Source: Flagellimonas_B algarum (GTDB lineage Bacteria > Bacteroidota > Bacteroidia > Flavobacteriales > Flavobacteriaceae). Taken from it: a DNA stretch of 64,000 bases. Numbering within the stretch: the stretch's first letter is position 1; each line of letters begins with the position of its first letter. Below, in pieces: positions 1 through 11,900 of this stretch. Below the pieces are notes generated by a model. The model did no database searches. It was not told the origin of the DNA and worked only from the letters and a program-made list of their open reading frames with translations. Location of the stretch: NCBI RefSeq assembly GCF_040513375.1, contig NZ_JBEVTG010000002.1, positions 806,001-870,000 of the forward strand. The letters are read 5' to 3'. The position numbers and the translations under genes are program-made.

Positions 1-1
1 C

Positions 2-58
2 TTGAAGGTAAAGATCGACGACGAAGGCGTCGAGATCAAAGCCGAGGAAAACGACTGA
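2..58 (+). CDS. 3' end of an upstream gene (partial)
   Basis: An open frame enters from the left edge and ends at TGA 56-58. Only 18 residues are visible, ending in a charged tail (KVKIDDEGVEIKAEEND). The charged tail and the DUF2807 gene 96 bp downstream suggest a PspC-domain protein, because PadR/PspC/DUF2807 clusters are common in Flavobacteriaceae. That identity is inference from context; the fragment alone cannot establish it. Confidence 0.5.
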   Translation: MKVKIDDEGVEIKAEEND

Positions 59-154
59 ATTACGGTTCGGTCGGCGTTTTCGACAATTGGGAAACCTTTA
101 GTAGACAAACAACACACAAAACACGAATTTTAATCAATCATTAAAAACAACATC

Positions 155-877
155 ATGACAACACTGGCTCGAATAGCAATCGCCTTGTTATTGGCACTCT
201 TTACCTCCTCATGTGCCTTTGACGTGAATTTCGGAAACGGAAAAAGGGGCAACGGACAAATCGTGGAGGAAACCCGTGAAATCAGTGGCGATTTCACCGC
301 CATTTACGCCTCGGAAGGCTTGGATGTATTCGTCATCCAAGATGATGAATTCAAGATTTTGGTCGAGGCCGACGAGAACATCATCGACTTGATCGGTACC
401 GACATTCGCGATGGCCGATTGAAAATCCACGCCATTGAGAACATCGGAAGGGCGACCAAAAAAGTATATGTCTCCTTGCCTGAAGTAACCTCCTTGGAGA
501 CTTCTAGTGGGGCCGACTTGATCGCCCAGAACGTGATCGAGGCCGACAAATTGGAGTTGGAAGCCAGTAGTGGTTCCGATCTACAGGCCGAAGTGGTCGC
601 TAATGAGGTGATCGCCCAGACCAGTAGTGGGGCCGATATCAAGGTAAGCGGTAAAACCGACCTGCTCTATGCCGATGCCAGCAGCGGATCGGATATCAGG
701 GCAAGGAACCTGGTAGCCAAACGCTGCAATGCCGATGCAAGTAGCGGTGCCGACATTTCGGTCAATGTCTCCGAATCCTTGGTAGCAGATGCCAGCAGTG
801 GCGCGGATATCTCCTATACCGGCGAAGCGAGTGTCCAAAAGAAAAAGTCCGTGTCGGGCAGTGTACACAAATACTGA
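155..877 (+). CDS. DUF2807 (head GIN domain) lipoprotein
   Basis: A 240-residue lipoprotein with an N-terminal hydrophobic stretch and a lipobox ending at Cys20 (FTSSC). The body matches the DUF2807 'putative auto-transporter adhesin, head GIN' family. It contains six regularly spaced SSGAD/SSGSD turns between about residues 110 and 220, as expected for a right-handed beta-helix with one turn per repeat. It is probably exported and membrane anchored. The family's function is unsettled. It likely shares a transcript with the truncated gene to its left and is followed by a strong terminator. The start is the only ATG that leaves an intact signal peptide. Confidence 0.88.
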   Translation: MTTLARIAIALLLALFTSSCAFDVNFGNGKRGNGQIVEETREISGDFTAIYASEGLDVFVIQDDEFKILVEADENIIDLIGTDIRDGRLKIHAIENIGRATKKVYVSLPEVTSLETSSGADLIAQNVIEADKLELEASSGSDLQAEVVANEVIAQTSSGADIKVSGKTDLLYADASSGSDIRARNLVAKRCNADASSGADISVNVSESLVADASSGADISYTGEASVQKKKSVSGSVHKY

Positions 878-917
878 TCGATACCGTTACATACAACGAC
901 CAACAACCTGACCTTTG

Positions 918-949
918 AAAATCCTTGAATGCCGTTCAAGGATTTTTTT
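918..949 (+). terminator. Rho-independent terminator after the DUF2807 gene
   Basis: A perfect 12 bp stem (AAAATCCTTGAA at 918-929 with its complement at 935-946) and a 5-base loop run into seven T residues. It lies 40 bp after the DUF2807 stop codon. Confidence 0.9.
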
Positions 950-1019
950 GTGGGCAGTTTCAGATTTTGCAATTCATCGGAAATATGACTGATAGATGCG
1001 CAATTATTTGGCATTATCA

Positions 1020-1051
1020 TTGAATATTCGACAAAAAAAGTCGTATCTTTT
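1020..1051 (+). promoter_or_regulatory. Candidate Bacteroidota-type promoter
   Basis: TTGA at 1020-1023 and TATCTTTT at 1044-1051 are separated by 20 bp, close to the Bacteroidota -33 (TTTG) and -7 (TAnnTTTG) elements. It lies 36 bp before the ATG at 1088 and after the terminator of the preceding gene, so the next gene probably has its own promoter. Confidence 0.4.
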
Positions 1052-1087
1052 TAGGGAAACAATTCCTCACTAAAAATACACTTGGCC

Positions 1088-1537
1088 ATGAAAAAATTAT
1101 TCGGATTGGTTCTTTTGATGTTGTTATTGGTCGCAGCGACCGATTTTACACCAAGTGAACCCGAAGCCCTTCATTCCATTGAAGGCACTTGGGAGCTTGT
1201 AGGCTTCTATAATTATGATGATGGCGTTGAGGTATCGGATACGGTACCCAAGGATGAAGGCTATCGTCAAGTCAAAATGTACTATAACGGCAAGATCATG
1301 TGGTCACGCTATGTGCCCGACGAACCCAATGGCCGCTTTGGCTATGGTTCGTACAAGATCACCGGAGACCAATTGGTAGAAACCATAGAATATGGTGATG
1401 CCCAAATGATGAAAGCCTTGGATACCATGCGGGTGTTCACCTTCGAGTTGGATCTTCACGATGACAACTACAGTCAGATCAATTTCGACGAGGACGGCAA
1501 CCGCACCTTTTCTGAAAACTACAAAAGGATCGATTGA
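1088..1537 (+). CDS. Small secreted lipocalin-like hypothetical protein
   Basis: A protein of 149 residues with a clear signal peptide (MKKLFGLVLLMLLLVAA). The mature part begins IEGTWELVGFYNY, the opening strand pattern of lipocalin-like/DUF4488-type small beta-barrel proteins. The following region is rich in aromatic and acidic residues. ATG 1088 is preferred over the in-frame TTG at 1082 because it begins the signal peptide directly. It is monocistronic: a terminator lies before it and another after it. The function is unknown, and the lipocalin assignment rests on the first motif only. Confidence 0.75.
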   Translation: MKKLFGLVLLMLLLVAATDFTPSEPEALHSIEGTWELVGFYNYDDGVEVSDTVPKDEGYRQVKMYYNGKIMWSRYVPDEPNGRFGYGSYKITGDQLVETIEYGDAQMMKALDTMRVFTFELDLHDDNYSQINFDEDGNRTFSENYKRID

Positions 1538-1563
1538 TTCCGTAAAGGAAAACGAAAATGAAA

Positions 1564-1587
1564 AAACGCTGCCCTAGGGCAGCGTTT
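1564..1587. terminator. Bidirectional terminator between convergent genes
   Basis: A perfect inverted repeat (AAACGCTGCCC, TA centre, mirrored) has an A tract on the left and T residues on the right, so it can terminate both the small secreted gene and trxB reading the other way. Confidence 0.85.
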
Positions 1588-1618
1588 GCTATTCTAACAA
1601 CAAAATGGTTGGTTTTCT

Positions 1619-2587
1619 TTATGCCCCGACGGCTTCTTGGGTCTCGACACTGGCCAAATAGCGTTCGGCATCCAATGCGGCCATACAGCCGGTTCCTGCT
1701 GCCGTAACGGCTTGGCGGTATTCCTTATCCTGAACGTCACCACTGGCAAATACCCCGGGCTTATTCGTTTTGGTCGACTTTCCTTGCGTAATGATATAGC
1801 CGGTATCGTCCATATCCAATTGCCCTTTGAAAATCTCCGTATTCGGGGTATGTCCGATGGCAATGAACAATCCGGTGATGGCGATGTCCTCTTTTTCACC
1901 GGTGGCGTTGTTGACCATACGCAGTCCTTCGACCACCTGTTCCCCCAAGACCTCATCCACTTCGGTATTGTATCGGACATCGATGTTCTCCAAACTATTT
2001 ACGCGGTGTTGCATCGCTTTGGAGGCGCGCATATGGTCTTTTCGGACCAACATGGTCACTTTCTTACAGATGTTGGCCAAATAGGAGGCTTCCTCAGCAG
2101 CGGTATCCCCACCACCGACGATCGCGACTTCTTGGCCCTTATAGAAAAAGCCATCACAAACGGCACATGCCGAAACACCCCCACCACGCAAGCGTTGCTC
2201 ACTGGGCAGGCCCAAATAACGTGCTGAAGCCCCGGTCGAAATAATGACCGACTCCGCCTCGATCTGGGTACTATCATCAACGGTAACCTTATGGATGCCC
2301 CCATCTTGCTCACTGAAAGCGACTGAAGTGACCATGCCGATGCGGACCTCGGTTCCGAAGCGCTCGGCCTGCTGCTGTAATTGGACCATCATGGTCGGGC
2401 CATCGATCCCTTCGGGGTATCCCGGAAAGTTGTCGACCTCCGTGGTCGTGGTCAACTGGCCTCCGGGCTCCATTCCAGTATACATAACGGGTTTCAAATC
2501 GGCCCTAGCGGCATATATCGCTGCCGTATACCCGGCTGGTCCAGACCCGATGATCAATGTTTTGATGCGTTCTATTTGTTCAGACAT
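1619..2587 (-). CDS. trxB: Thioredoxin-disulfide reductase
   Basis: A 322-residue cytoplasmic flavoprotein that passes electrons from NADPH to thioredoxin. Visible motifs are the FAD-binding GSGPAG at 14-19, the redox-active CAVC at 141-144, the NADPH-binding GGGDTA at 158-163, and the C-terminal GVFASGDVQD loop that binds FAD. Length and motif order are those of the low-molecular-weight bacterial enzyme. The start ATG at 2587 follows an unusually good Shine-Dalgarno sequence for this phylum. It is transcribed alone, convergent with the small secreted gene. Confidence 0.97.
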   Translation of the reverse strand: MSEQIERIKTLIIGSGPAGYTAAIYAARADLKPVMYTGMEPGGQLTTTTEVDNFPGYPEGIDGPTMMVQLQQQAERFGTEVRIGMVTSVAFSEQDGGIHKVTVDDSTQIEAESVIISTGASARYLGLPSEQRLRGGGVSACAVCDGFFYKGQEVAIVGGGDTAAEEASYLANICKKVTMLVRKDHMRASKAMQHRVNSLENIDVRYNTEVDEVLGEQVVEGLRMVNNATGEKEDIAITGLFIAIGHTPNTEIFKGQLDMDDTGYIITQGKSTKTNKPGVFASGDVQDKEYRQAVTAAGTGCMAALDAERYLASVETQEAVGA

Positions 2588-2593
2588 AGGTTA

Positions 2594-2624
2594 TCCTCCT
2601 CTAAGATTACGTACTACAAAAGTA
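2594..2624 (-). promoter_or_regulatory. trxB -7 element and strong Shine-Dalgarno
   Basis: On the minus strand, AGGAGGA (2600-2594) lies 6 bases before the trxB ATG, a canonical ribosome-binding site. Upstream, TACTTTTG (2624-2617) matches the Bacteroidota -7 consensus TAnnTTTG. No convincing -33 TTTG is seen at the usual distance. Confidence 0.5.
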
Positions 2625-2926
2625 GGTGTTTTGACCAAAAACTTACAGTGGCGTTTTATCAGGAGTTATGAACAAATAATTTGCCTTGTCCCCCTCGGGA
2701 AATGAGTGGGTGGTTTTCCCTATTTACTACACAAAAAAAGCCTTCAAAGCCACTGGTGCAGTAGCGGTGACTTTGGTTCATTTTTACGAAAATACACGCT
2801 GCATTTTATCGATAAAACCCTTGTTTACAACAGCTAATCGACGAATGACAACATAAAGTTCCCCATGCTGCATTATTAGAATATGTTTGAATATTCCTAC
2901 AATAGATGTAATCTAAACACTATTCA
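2625..2926. other. Intergenic region before the giant adhesin gene
   Basis: About 300 bp without a plausible gene. It contains TATGTTTG at 2882-2889, a match to the -7 element TAnnTTTG, 38 bp before the adhesin ATG, but no good -33 element. A nearby short hairpin is not convincing as a terminator. No RNA gene was recognised. Confidence 0.4.
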
Positions 2927-5900
2927 ATGTATTCTTTACAACAAGCTCCCCGACTCCTTTTTTTGGCACTACTTTGTAGTCTGGCCGTTTTGGAAAACGT
3001 ACATGCGCAAAACTGTACGGTCAATGCCGGGGTCGATGAGACCATTTGTCAAAACGTAAGTTCATTCAATCTATCCGGTTCGGCCACCGGTCTCGTTCAA
3101 AGTGGTCCGACATGGGCGCAGATTGCCGGCCCTTCAGCCAGTATCGTAGACCCGAATGATTTGAACACACAGATCAATGGTATCATCGGAGGAAACGTAT
3201 ACACCTTCCGTCTATCCGCACAATGTACGGATGGAAGTACACAATTTCAAGACGTCAACATTACGGTCGCACCCATTACCATCGCTGATGCTGGTCAAGA
3301 TATCAGTTCATGCCCCGATAGTTCGGGCAGCTTGAACCTGAATGCCAATGCGCCCGCCAACCCAGGTGAAAGCGGGCAATGGGTAGTCGATGGGGGTAAT
3401 ACCGCCGGGGTTACTATCACCACACCGAGTTCACCGACCTCCGCCATCACCCTAAGTGCAGGTAGTGCAGGGGTAACGACCTTGCGTTGGACGATTTCCG
3501 GACCCGATTATGCTCCTGGACAAAATTGTGAATCGTCAGATACGATTACGGTGACCAATTTTGGAGGACAACTACCAGTCGATGCAGGGGCCGATCAAAA
3601 CCTCGACAATTGCTATACCGTGTTCCAATCAACCAATTTGAATGGAAGTTTTGCAGGCAACAACATTAACGGTCAAGTGGGTACCTGGTCTTTTGTCAGC
3701 GGCCCGAATACCCCGATCATCGCAGACAGCGATAATAATCAATCGAACGTTTCGAACCTGATCGAAGGCACCTATGTGTTTCGTTGGACGGTTCAGGGGC
3801 CCTGCGCTTCCGGCCAAGACACGGTTACGATCACCGTTGCGGAAGCGACCCAGGACATTTCGACCGCATCGGTCGAAGATACCAGCATCCGATTCTGTGA
3901 CCCTTCCATAACTACAGCGACCCTCATCGGTTCACAACCACAGTTCTCAGGCGAAACGGTCGAATGGACCCAAATTTCAGGCCCGGCTGCCACGATTTTG
4001 AACGATACCAACAGTACGACCCAAGTAAGCGGTCTTAGTTCACCGAATACCTATGTTTTTAGATATACCATCACCAACAGCACCACACTTTGTACCGATA
4101 GTGAAGACGTGACCATACGCTATTCTACCGACCCCATTACCATCGTGGCGAACGGAGGCAGCGACATTTTCGCGGCCTGTGGCCAGACGGAAGTCGACAT
4201 CCCGTTCACGACCACAGGCAACGGTACCAATACGTTCGCTATTGTCAGTGGCCCTTCCGGATCGGCATTGATCGACCCGAATACCTATCAAAATACCGGA
4301 GGAACACCCTTGACCATTGATTTTGACGTCGAAGGCACCTATACCGTTTTGCTACGGAGGGCCGTCGGGGGATCCGTCCAAACCGGTTGCGAGGTAGGAA
4401 CGGATGCCATCAATGTCACCATAGCCCTCACTCCAACCTCAGCGAATGCAGGAACCGGCCAGGTGCTTTCGTGCAATGTAACCAGCACTTCACTGACCGG
4501 AAACGTGGTTGCCGTCGGGGCTTCCCTTTGGTCACAGCTTAGTGGTCCGAATGCAGCGACCATAGTCGACCCCTATGAAAGAACCACGAATATCACGGGA
4601 TTGGTTCCCGGATTATATCAATTCCAATATGCCATTTCGGGAGGAAACGTATGCGCCCCTTCTGCAGAGGCAACGGTCACGGTAGAAGTTTCTTCCGATG
4701 CCCCGATCGTAGTGGATGCCGGACCCGACCAACCCCTGGTCTGTTTTGGGGCTCCAGTACCCTTGGCCGGTGATGTTCCTCCCAACAACCTAGTCGGGAC
4801 ATGGACGGTAGAAACCGCACCCCTAGGGGCTTCGATCACTTTCTCGGACCCCAATGATCCGAATAGCCTGGTTTCCGGTTTAGACGACCCCAACGAGACC
4901 TATGTGCTGCGTTGGACCATTGAAAACCCCAATGACAATACCTGCCCCGCTCCCGGTAGCGATACCATGACCATCACCACGAACAATACTCCTGGTCCAA
5001 CCTTGGCCAATGCCGGAATGGATCAGTGTCTGACCACCGGGACGACCTTGGTCACTTTGGATGGAAACGCACCCCAATCCGGCGAAACCGGACTTTGGAC
5101 GGCTAGCCCAAACACTGGAATATCCTTTACGGATGCCACACAATTCGATACCGATGCCACCATCTCCATTGAACAGAGCTATGTCTTGACTTGGACCATT
5201 TCCAAAGCGGGTTGCCAATCGACTTTTGATACTGTGGAATTGACCGTTGGCGTACCGGCATCCGCCGATGCCGGACCTGACCAGGCCGCTTGTTCCGACA
5301 CCTTCACCATGGCCGCGACCAGTTCGACGGGTTCGGGTCTTTGGACCCAATCATCCGGTCCTGGAGGGGTCGTCATTGATGATGTGAATAGCCCAACGGC
5401 ACAATTTACGTTTGCCTTTTCAGGGCAGTATGTGTTCGAGTGGACTGTCGACAGCGGCAGTTGCTCCACGGATAGTGATCAAATCACCCTTTCGGTAGGG
5501 ATTCCGCCCACCACCGCTAGTGTGGGTCCAGATCAAACGATCTGTAATGCCACGAATGCCGTTCTCTCGGGTAACGCTTTCGATCCGAACATCGAAAACG
5601 GGTTTTGGAGCCTGCTTTCAGGAGCTCCCAACACCCCGACCATAACCGACGTCAATGACCCGAATTCTACCGTCACGGACCTTGTTGCAGGTTCTTATAC
5701 CTTTCGGTGGACCATTATCGGTGACCCCAATTGCCCCACTACCTTCGCCGATTTGAATATCGATGTTTTCGTACCCGCCGATGCGGGCGATGACCTGAAC
5801 CTCTGCGAAGTCAACAGTTTTTTATTGGAGGCTACATTCGGATCAACCGGTACGTGGACCCAAATAAGCACGACGGGGCCGAATGCGTCGATCAGCCAGA

Positions 5901-8900
5901 ACCCCGCGAACAGCAATGTGGCGGAGGTAACGATAACACCTGGTAACACCTATGTGTTCCAGTTTGAAACCGACTATGGGGGAAGTTGCCCAAGTACCAC
6001 CGACCAAGTGACCGTGGTGTCAAGTGCCGCCCCATCGATCGATCCGGATGCCGGACCCGATCAGATCCTGTGTATCGATGACTTGGCGATTCCGAATCAA
6101 ACCAGCCTGGCCGGAAATTCCGCTCCGGTTGACGTCACCACAGCCGAATGGCGCTTTTCGGAACAGCCTAGCGGAAGTGTAGCGGTCATCGATAGCCCGA
6201 ACGATCCGAATTCAACCCTTTCAGGCTTATCTGTCCCCGGGGTATACATCTTGGAATGGAATTTTGAAGCAGGCAACTGCGCTACCACCTCCGATGTGGT
6301 CCGAATCGAACTATTCGAAGCTCCTTCAGTTGCGGATGCAGGAACCGATCAAAGCAATGCCTGTCAGTTGGATGCCCAATTGAATGCGGCCGTTCCCTCC
6401 GTGGGTATCGGTACCTGGACGTTCAGCATTGACCCTTCGGGCGGCGCGGCGGTTATCGATAGTCCGAACTCCCCGACCACTACCCTATCGAATATTACGA
6501 CCTTGGGCACCTATGAATTGACTTGGACCGTCGTGAACGGAACTACATTTACCGCTCCATCAAGTTGTGCCCCAACATCGGATACCGTCAATATTACCTT
6601 TACCGACATTGCGCCATCAGACGCCGATGCCGGTGCCGATCAGGAATTTTGCAATGCCACGAATACGACCATGGCAGCGGTTTCGCTCGTTAGCGGAACG
6701 GGAACTTGGACCCAAACGGCCGGTCCGGGGGTTACCGATCCTGGCAGTCCTGCGACCATCGATGCCCCGAATGATCCCCTTTCCTCCATTCAAGACCTGG
6801 AATCAGGAACTTACGAATTCACCTGGACGGTCGTCAATGGGGGCTGTACGCTAGCGGATACCATGGAAATCGTGAATTATGCCGAACCCAGCATGGCGAA
6901 TGCAGGTGTCGATCAAACCCTAGATCGGTTCGACCCCGTATTCTTAGCTGCCGATACCCCGACTATTGGAACAGGGGAATGGAGTTTTGTTTCGGGTCCT
7001 ACGGCAGTGACTTTCGTTGATCCAACCGACCCCAATACCGAGGTACTTGGTGCCGTTGACGGGACTTACGAGTTCCAATGGACAGTGTCTAACGGACCCT
7101 TGTGCGCCAACAGTTCGGATACCGTCGAAATTACTTTCCTTGGTGTTGACCTTGAACTCACGAAATCCGTTTCACCAAGCTCGGCCAATGTAGGCGATAC
7201 GGTAACATTCACCATAACGGTATTTAACGACGATACCTCAACGGCTTCCGATGCCACGGGGGTAAGCGTCAAAGACATCATCCCGAACGGCTTCAGCTTG
7301 GTACCTGGTACCGTCAGCAATGGGGGAACCTACAACTTGGGCGACCTTTCGTTGACTTGGAGCGGACTAAGCATTACCAATGGCGCATCGATAGCCTTGA
7401 GTTTCGATGCCACCGTCAATGCCTCGGGCAGTTACGAAAATTCGGCAGAGATCATCGCCAACGACACTTTTGATATCGATTCGACCCCGAACAACGACCT
7501 TATTGGTGAAGACGATCAAGACACTGCGGAGGTGACGGTTTTAAGCGCCGACCTCAGTCTTGATAAAACGGTGGTACCGAGCATCGCAAGTGTAGGCCAA
7601 ACCGTGGTATTTACGCTGGAAGTCAGCAACTCAGGAAACACTTCCGCCACTGGGGTCGCCCTTGCAGACAATGTTCCTGAAGGATTTACCGTAGGAACCA
7701 TCAACAACGGTGGGGTCCAATCCGGGAACACTATCAATTGGACAGGGCTTTCCGTGGCCGATGGCGGTTCTACTTCCGTCAGTTTTGAAGCTACCGTGAA
7801 CGCTCCGACGTCCAATCCCAATGCCTATTTCAATTCGGCTGAAATCACGGCGAGTGATCAATTCGACCCAGACAGTGAACCGGCCAATGATGATGGTGAT
7901 CAAAACGAAGACGACGAAGATGGTGTTTTAGTGCAGTTGGAAACCCTGGATTTGGAACTATCCATTACCAATTCAAGTCCATCCGGAACCGTGGGAGCCT
8001 TAGTGGACTACACCGTCTCGGTTACCAACAACGATGCCACTGAAAATGGCGATGCCTCAGGAGTGGCCGTCGTCATCGAATTGCCATCAGGATTTGAAAT
8101 CGTCACAGGAAGTATTTCCAATGGAGGCGTCTACAATCCTGGGGATGGCACCATCAGTTGGAACGGACTCAGTATAGCCAATGGGGACACCTTGGACCTT
8201 GATTATCAAGTCACCGTCCTAGGAACGGGAAGTTATACGACCATCGGACAAATAACGGCCTCGGACCTCACCGATACGGATAGTAGCCCGAACAATGATG
8301 ATGGAGATCAAAGTGAAGATGACGAAGATAGCGTATCCTTTAGCCTGCAAACCGCCGATTTAAGTTTGGATAAATCGGTTAGTCCATCTACGGCTAATAT
8401 TGGGGACACGGTAACTTTTACCTTAGCACTCACCAATTCAGGTACCGATGATGCCACGGGGGTAAGCTTGCAAGACATGGTTCCCCAAGGATACACGATC
8501 AATACCATAAACAACGGTGGGATCCAGTCGGGCAACGCCATCAACTGGTCAGGGGTAACGGTGACCAACGGAAGTACGACCTCCGTTAGTTTTACGGCAA
8601 CCGTCAATGCCCCATCGGGTACACCCAATGAATATCGCAACACCGCTCAAGTCACGGCAAGTGATCAAATCGATCCCGATAGTGACCCCGGTAACGATGA
8701 TGGCGATCAAAGCGAGGATGACGAGGACTCGGCTCAAGTTAGCTTGGAACAAATCGACTTGGAATTGGACCTTTCAGCTTCGGCTACCAGCGGTAACAGC
8801 GGCGATACGCTAACGTACACGGTTTCGGTGTTCAACAATGACGCCATAGAAAACGGAAATGCGAGCGGTGTTGCCGTAACGGTCATCGTACCCTCAGGAC

Positions 8901-11900
8901 TGACCATTGTTACCGGTTCCATAAGTAATGGGGGCGTTTACAATCCAGGGGACGGTTCGATCCGATGGTCCGATTTGGTCATCGCCAACGGCAGTACGCT
9001 CGATTTGGAGTATCAAGTAACCGTTCAGGAAAGTGGGGATTTTACCACTACGGGGCAGATAACGGGCTCCGATCTCCCGGATACCGACAGCACCCCAAAC
9101 AATGACGATGGGGACCAAAGTGAGGACGATGAAGACAATGCCTCTTTTGCATTGCAAGCTTCCGACCTGAGTCTGACCAAAGATATATCAGCGGCTTCAA
9201 GTGGCAGCCCGAACATTGGTGATACCGTAACCTTTGAGCTGACGGTCACCAATTCAGGGCCCGATACGGCGACCAACGTACGCGTGGAAGACGAAATTCC
9301 GGCAGGATTGACCTTGGTGTCGATAAACAATGGCGGCACTGCGATCGCCAACACCTTTTTGAGTTGGGAAATCGCATCCTTGCCCGTAGGCAGTACGACA
9401 GTAACTTACGAAGTGTCGGTCAACGCGCCACTGGGCATTCCTGACGAATACCTCAACATTGCTGAAATTGCGGCCAGTGATCAAACCGATCCCGATAGTG
9501 ACCCTTTCAATGACGATGGCGACCAAAGTGAGGACGATGAGGATTTCTACCTGCTCACCCCCCAACAAATCGATTTGGAACTCGATATCGCGATCAGCGA
9601 TTCGGAACCCAACGTTGGTGATACCGTCACCTTTACCATTACCATTGACAACCTGGGGGATGTTACGGCAACGAATGTCGCCATTCAAGACCTTATCCCT
9701 GCAGGATTCGGCAACATCACCTCGATTGACAACGGGGGTTCATTTGGCGGAGGCGCGGTTTCTTGGACCGGCCTATCCGTACCGGTAGGGAGCGGCACCC
9801 TTGTTTTGACTTTTGACGCCGAGGTTCTGGCCCCAACAGGGTCTGGCCAAGAATATACGCACCAAGCACAAATTACCGCCGCTGATCAATACGATGCGGA
9901 CAGCAATCCGAATAACGATGACGGCGATCAAAGCGAAGACGATGAAGCCGCTATTGCCATTACACCGCAACAGGCCGATCTAAGCATCGTAAAAACAGCA
10001 AACGACACCACGCCTGATGTAGGCGATACCGTGGTATTTACCCTAACGATAACCAATCAAGGGCCGAATGTGGCTACAGGGGTAGCCATTGAAGACACCC
10101 TAGGATCAGGATTCACCTTGACCGCGGTCAATGATGGGGGAACCCAAGTCAGTACTACGCTCGCGCGCTGGTCTGGGCTTAGTGTCCTCGCCAATGGCGG
10201 AACGCTTTCGGTAACCTATGAAGCGGTGATCAACAGTCCGACAGCTGCCATAGACGAGTATGTGAACACCGCAGCTATTACAGCCAGTGATCAATTCGAC
10301 CCGGACAGTGATCCAGATACCGACGATCGTGTTGACGAAGATGGCGACGGAAACGGTGACGATGACGATGAGACCCGTTTGCAAGTGCAGCCCAATATCA
10401 GTGATTTGGAACTGACCAAAACCGTTGTGGATGGAGACACCACACCCTTGGTAGGAACCGAAATCAGTTTCGAAATCACGGTATTCAATCGTGGGGGCAC
10501 CACGGCCCAAGGGGTGACCGTTGTCGATCTTTTACCCAATGGGTATGACTTCGTCTTATACAGCGCGACTTCGGGCATTTACAATGAGAATACCGGCCTA
10601 TGGCAGGTAGGCGATGTATCAGCTGGAGGCAGTCAAACCTTGGTCATCGATGTTTTGGTCAATGCCACGGGTTCATACACCAATGGGGCCGAAATCACCG
10701 CTGCCAGTATCTTCGACAGTGATTCGACCCCCAATAACGATGTATTGGCCGAAGACGATCAGGATGAAGTGGTCGTCACCCCGATCGAGGTGATCGATCT
10801 TGAATTGACAAAAACAGCGAGTACCGAAAGCCCGGATGTCACGGAAAATGTGATCTTCACGCTACGGGTTGCGAATCTTGGCCCGAATGATGCGAGCGGG
10901 GCCCAAGTGACCGATGTACTGCCCTCTGGCCTTGATTTCGTATCCGATACCGGGGCTGGCACCTATGATGACAATACCGGGATTTGGAATATCGGTAATT
11001 TGACCAGTGGTTCGTTTTCGGAAATTCAGATTACGGCCAACGTGAATACTTCGGGCAACTATACCAATGTGGCCGAAATAACCGCCCATGACCAACTGGA
11101 TGTCGATTCAAGTCCGAATAACGATGTGCTTGCGGAAGATGACCAAGACGCCGTAACCCTGACCCCACGGGCATTGGTAGACCTTTCCGTAACCAAGGTC
11201 GCCGACACCAATAGTCCGGATGTAGGCAGTACCATAACCTTTACCATTACAGTGACCAACGACGGGCCAAGTGATGCCACAGCCGTAGTCGTGACCGATT
11301 TATTGGCTTCAGGCTATGCCTTCGATTCGGCCAATGCCTCGACCGGCACCTACGAAGCCTTGAACGGATCTTGGACCGTAGGCAACCTTCCGAACGGCAG
11401 TACCGAGACCTTGACCATTGAAGCGGTGGTGCTTCCAGAGGGTAGCTATACCAATACCGCCGAATTGACCGACCTAAATGAGGACGATATCGACTCCGTA
11501 CCGGCCAATAATGATGATACGGAAGATGATCAACAAACCATAGATCCCATTCCGAACTTAATCGCCGATGTGGCCTTGACGAAAACCGTAGACCGGAGTA
11601 CGCCCTTCGTTGGGGAAACGGTGGAATTTACCATTGAATTGACCAACGATGGTCCCAGTACCGCTTCAGGTATCGAGGTGAGCGACTTCTTACCGTCAGG
11701 GTATACCTATGTTTCCAATACCGCGACAGCAGGGAACTACGACAGTAATAGTGGCCTGTGGCGTTTAAATGGAACCCTAGCGGTGGGCACTACCGAAACC
11801 TTGAAGATCCAGGCTATCGTAAATCCATCCGGCGATTACGTGAACTCCGCTGAAATCGTCGCCTCCGACACTATGGATGCCGATGCGAGCCCTAATAACG

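Noticed and set aside
2590..2926. A 153-codon plus-strand frame (from 2244) opposite trxB reaching into the intergenic region
   Set aside because: It is antisense to trxB for most of its length and has no recognisable features.
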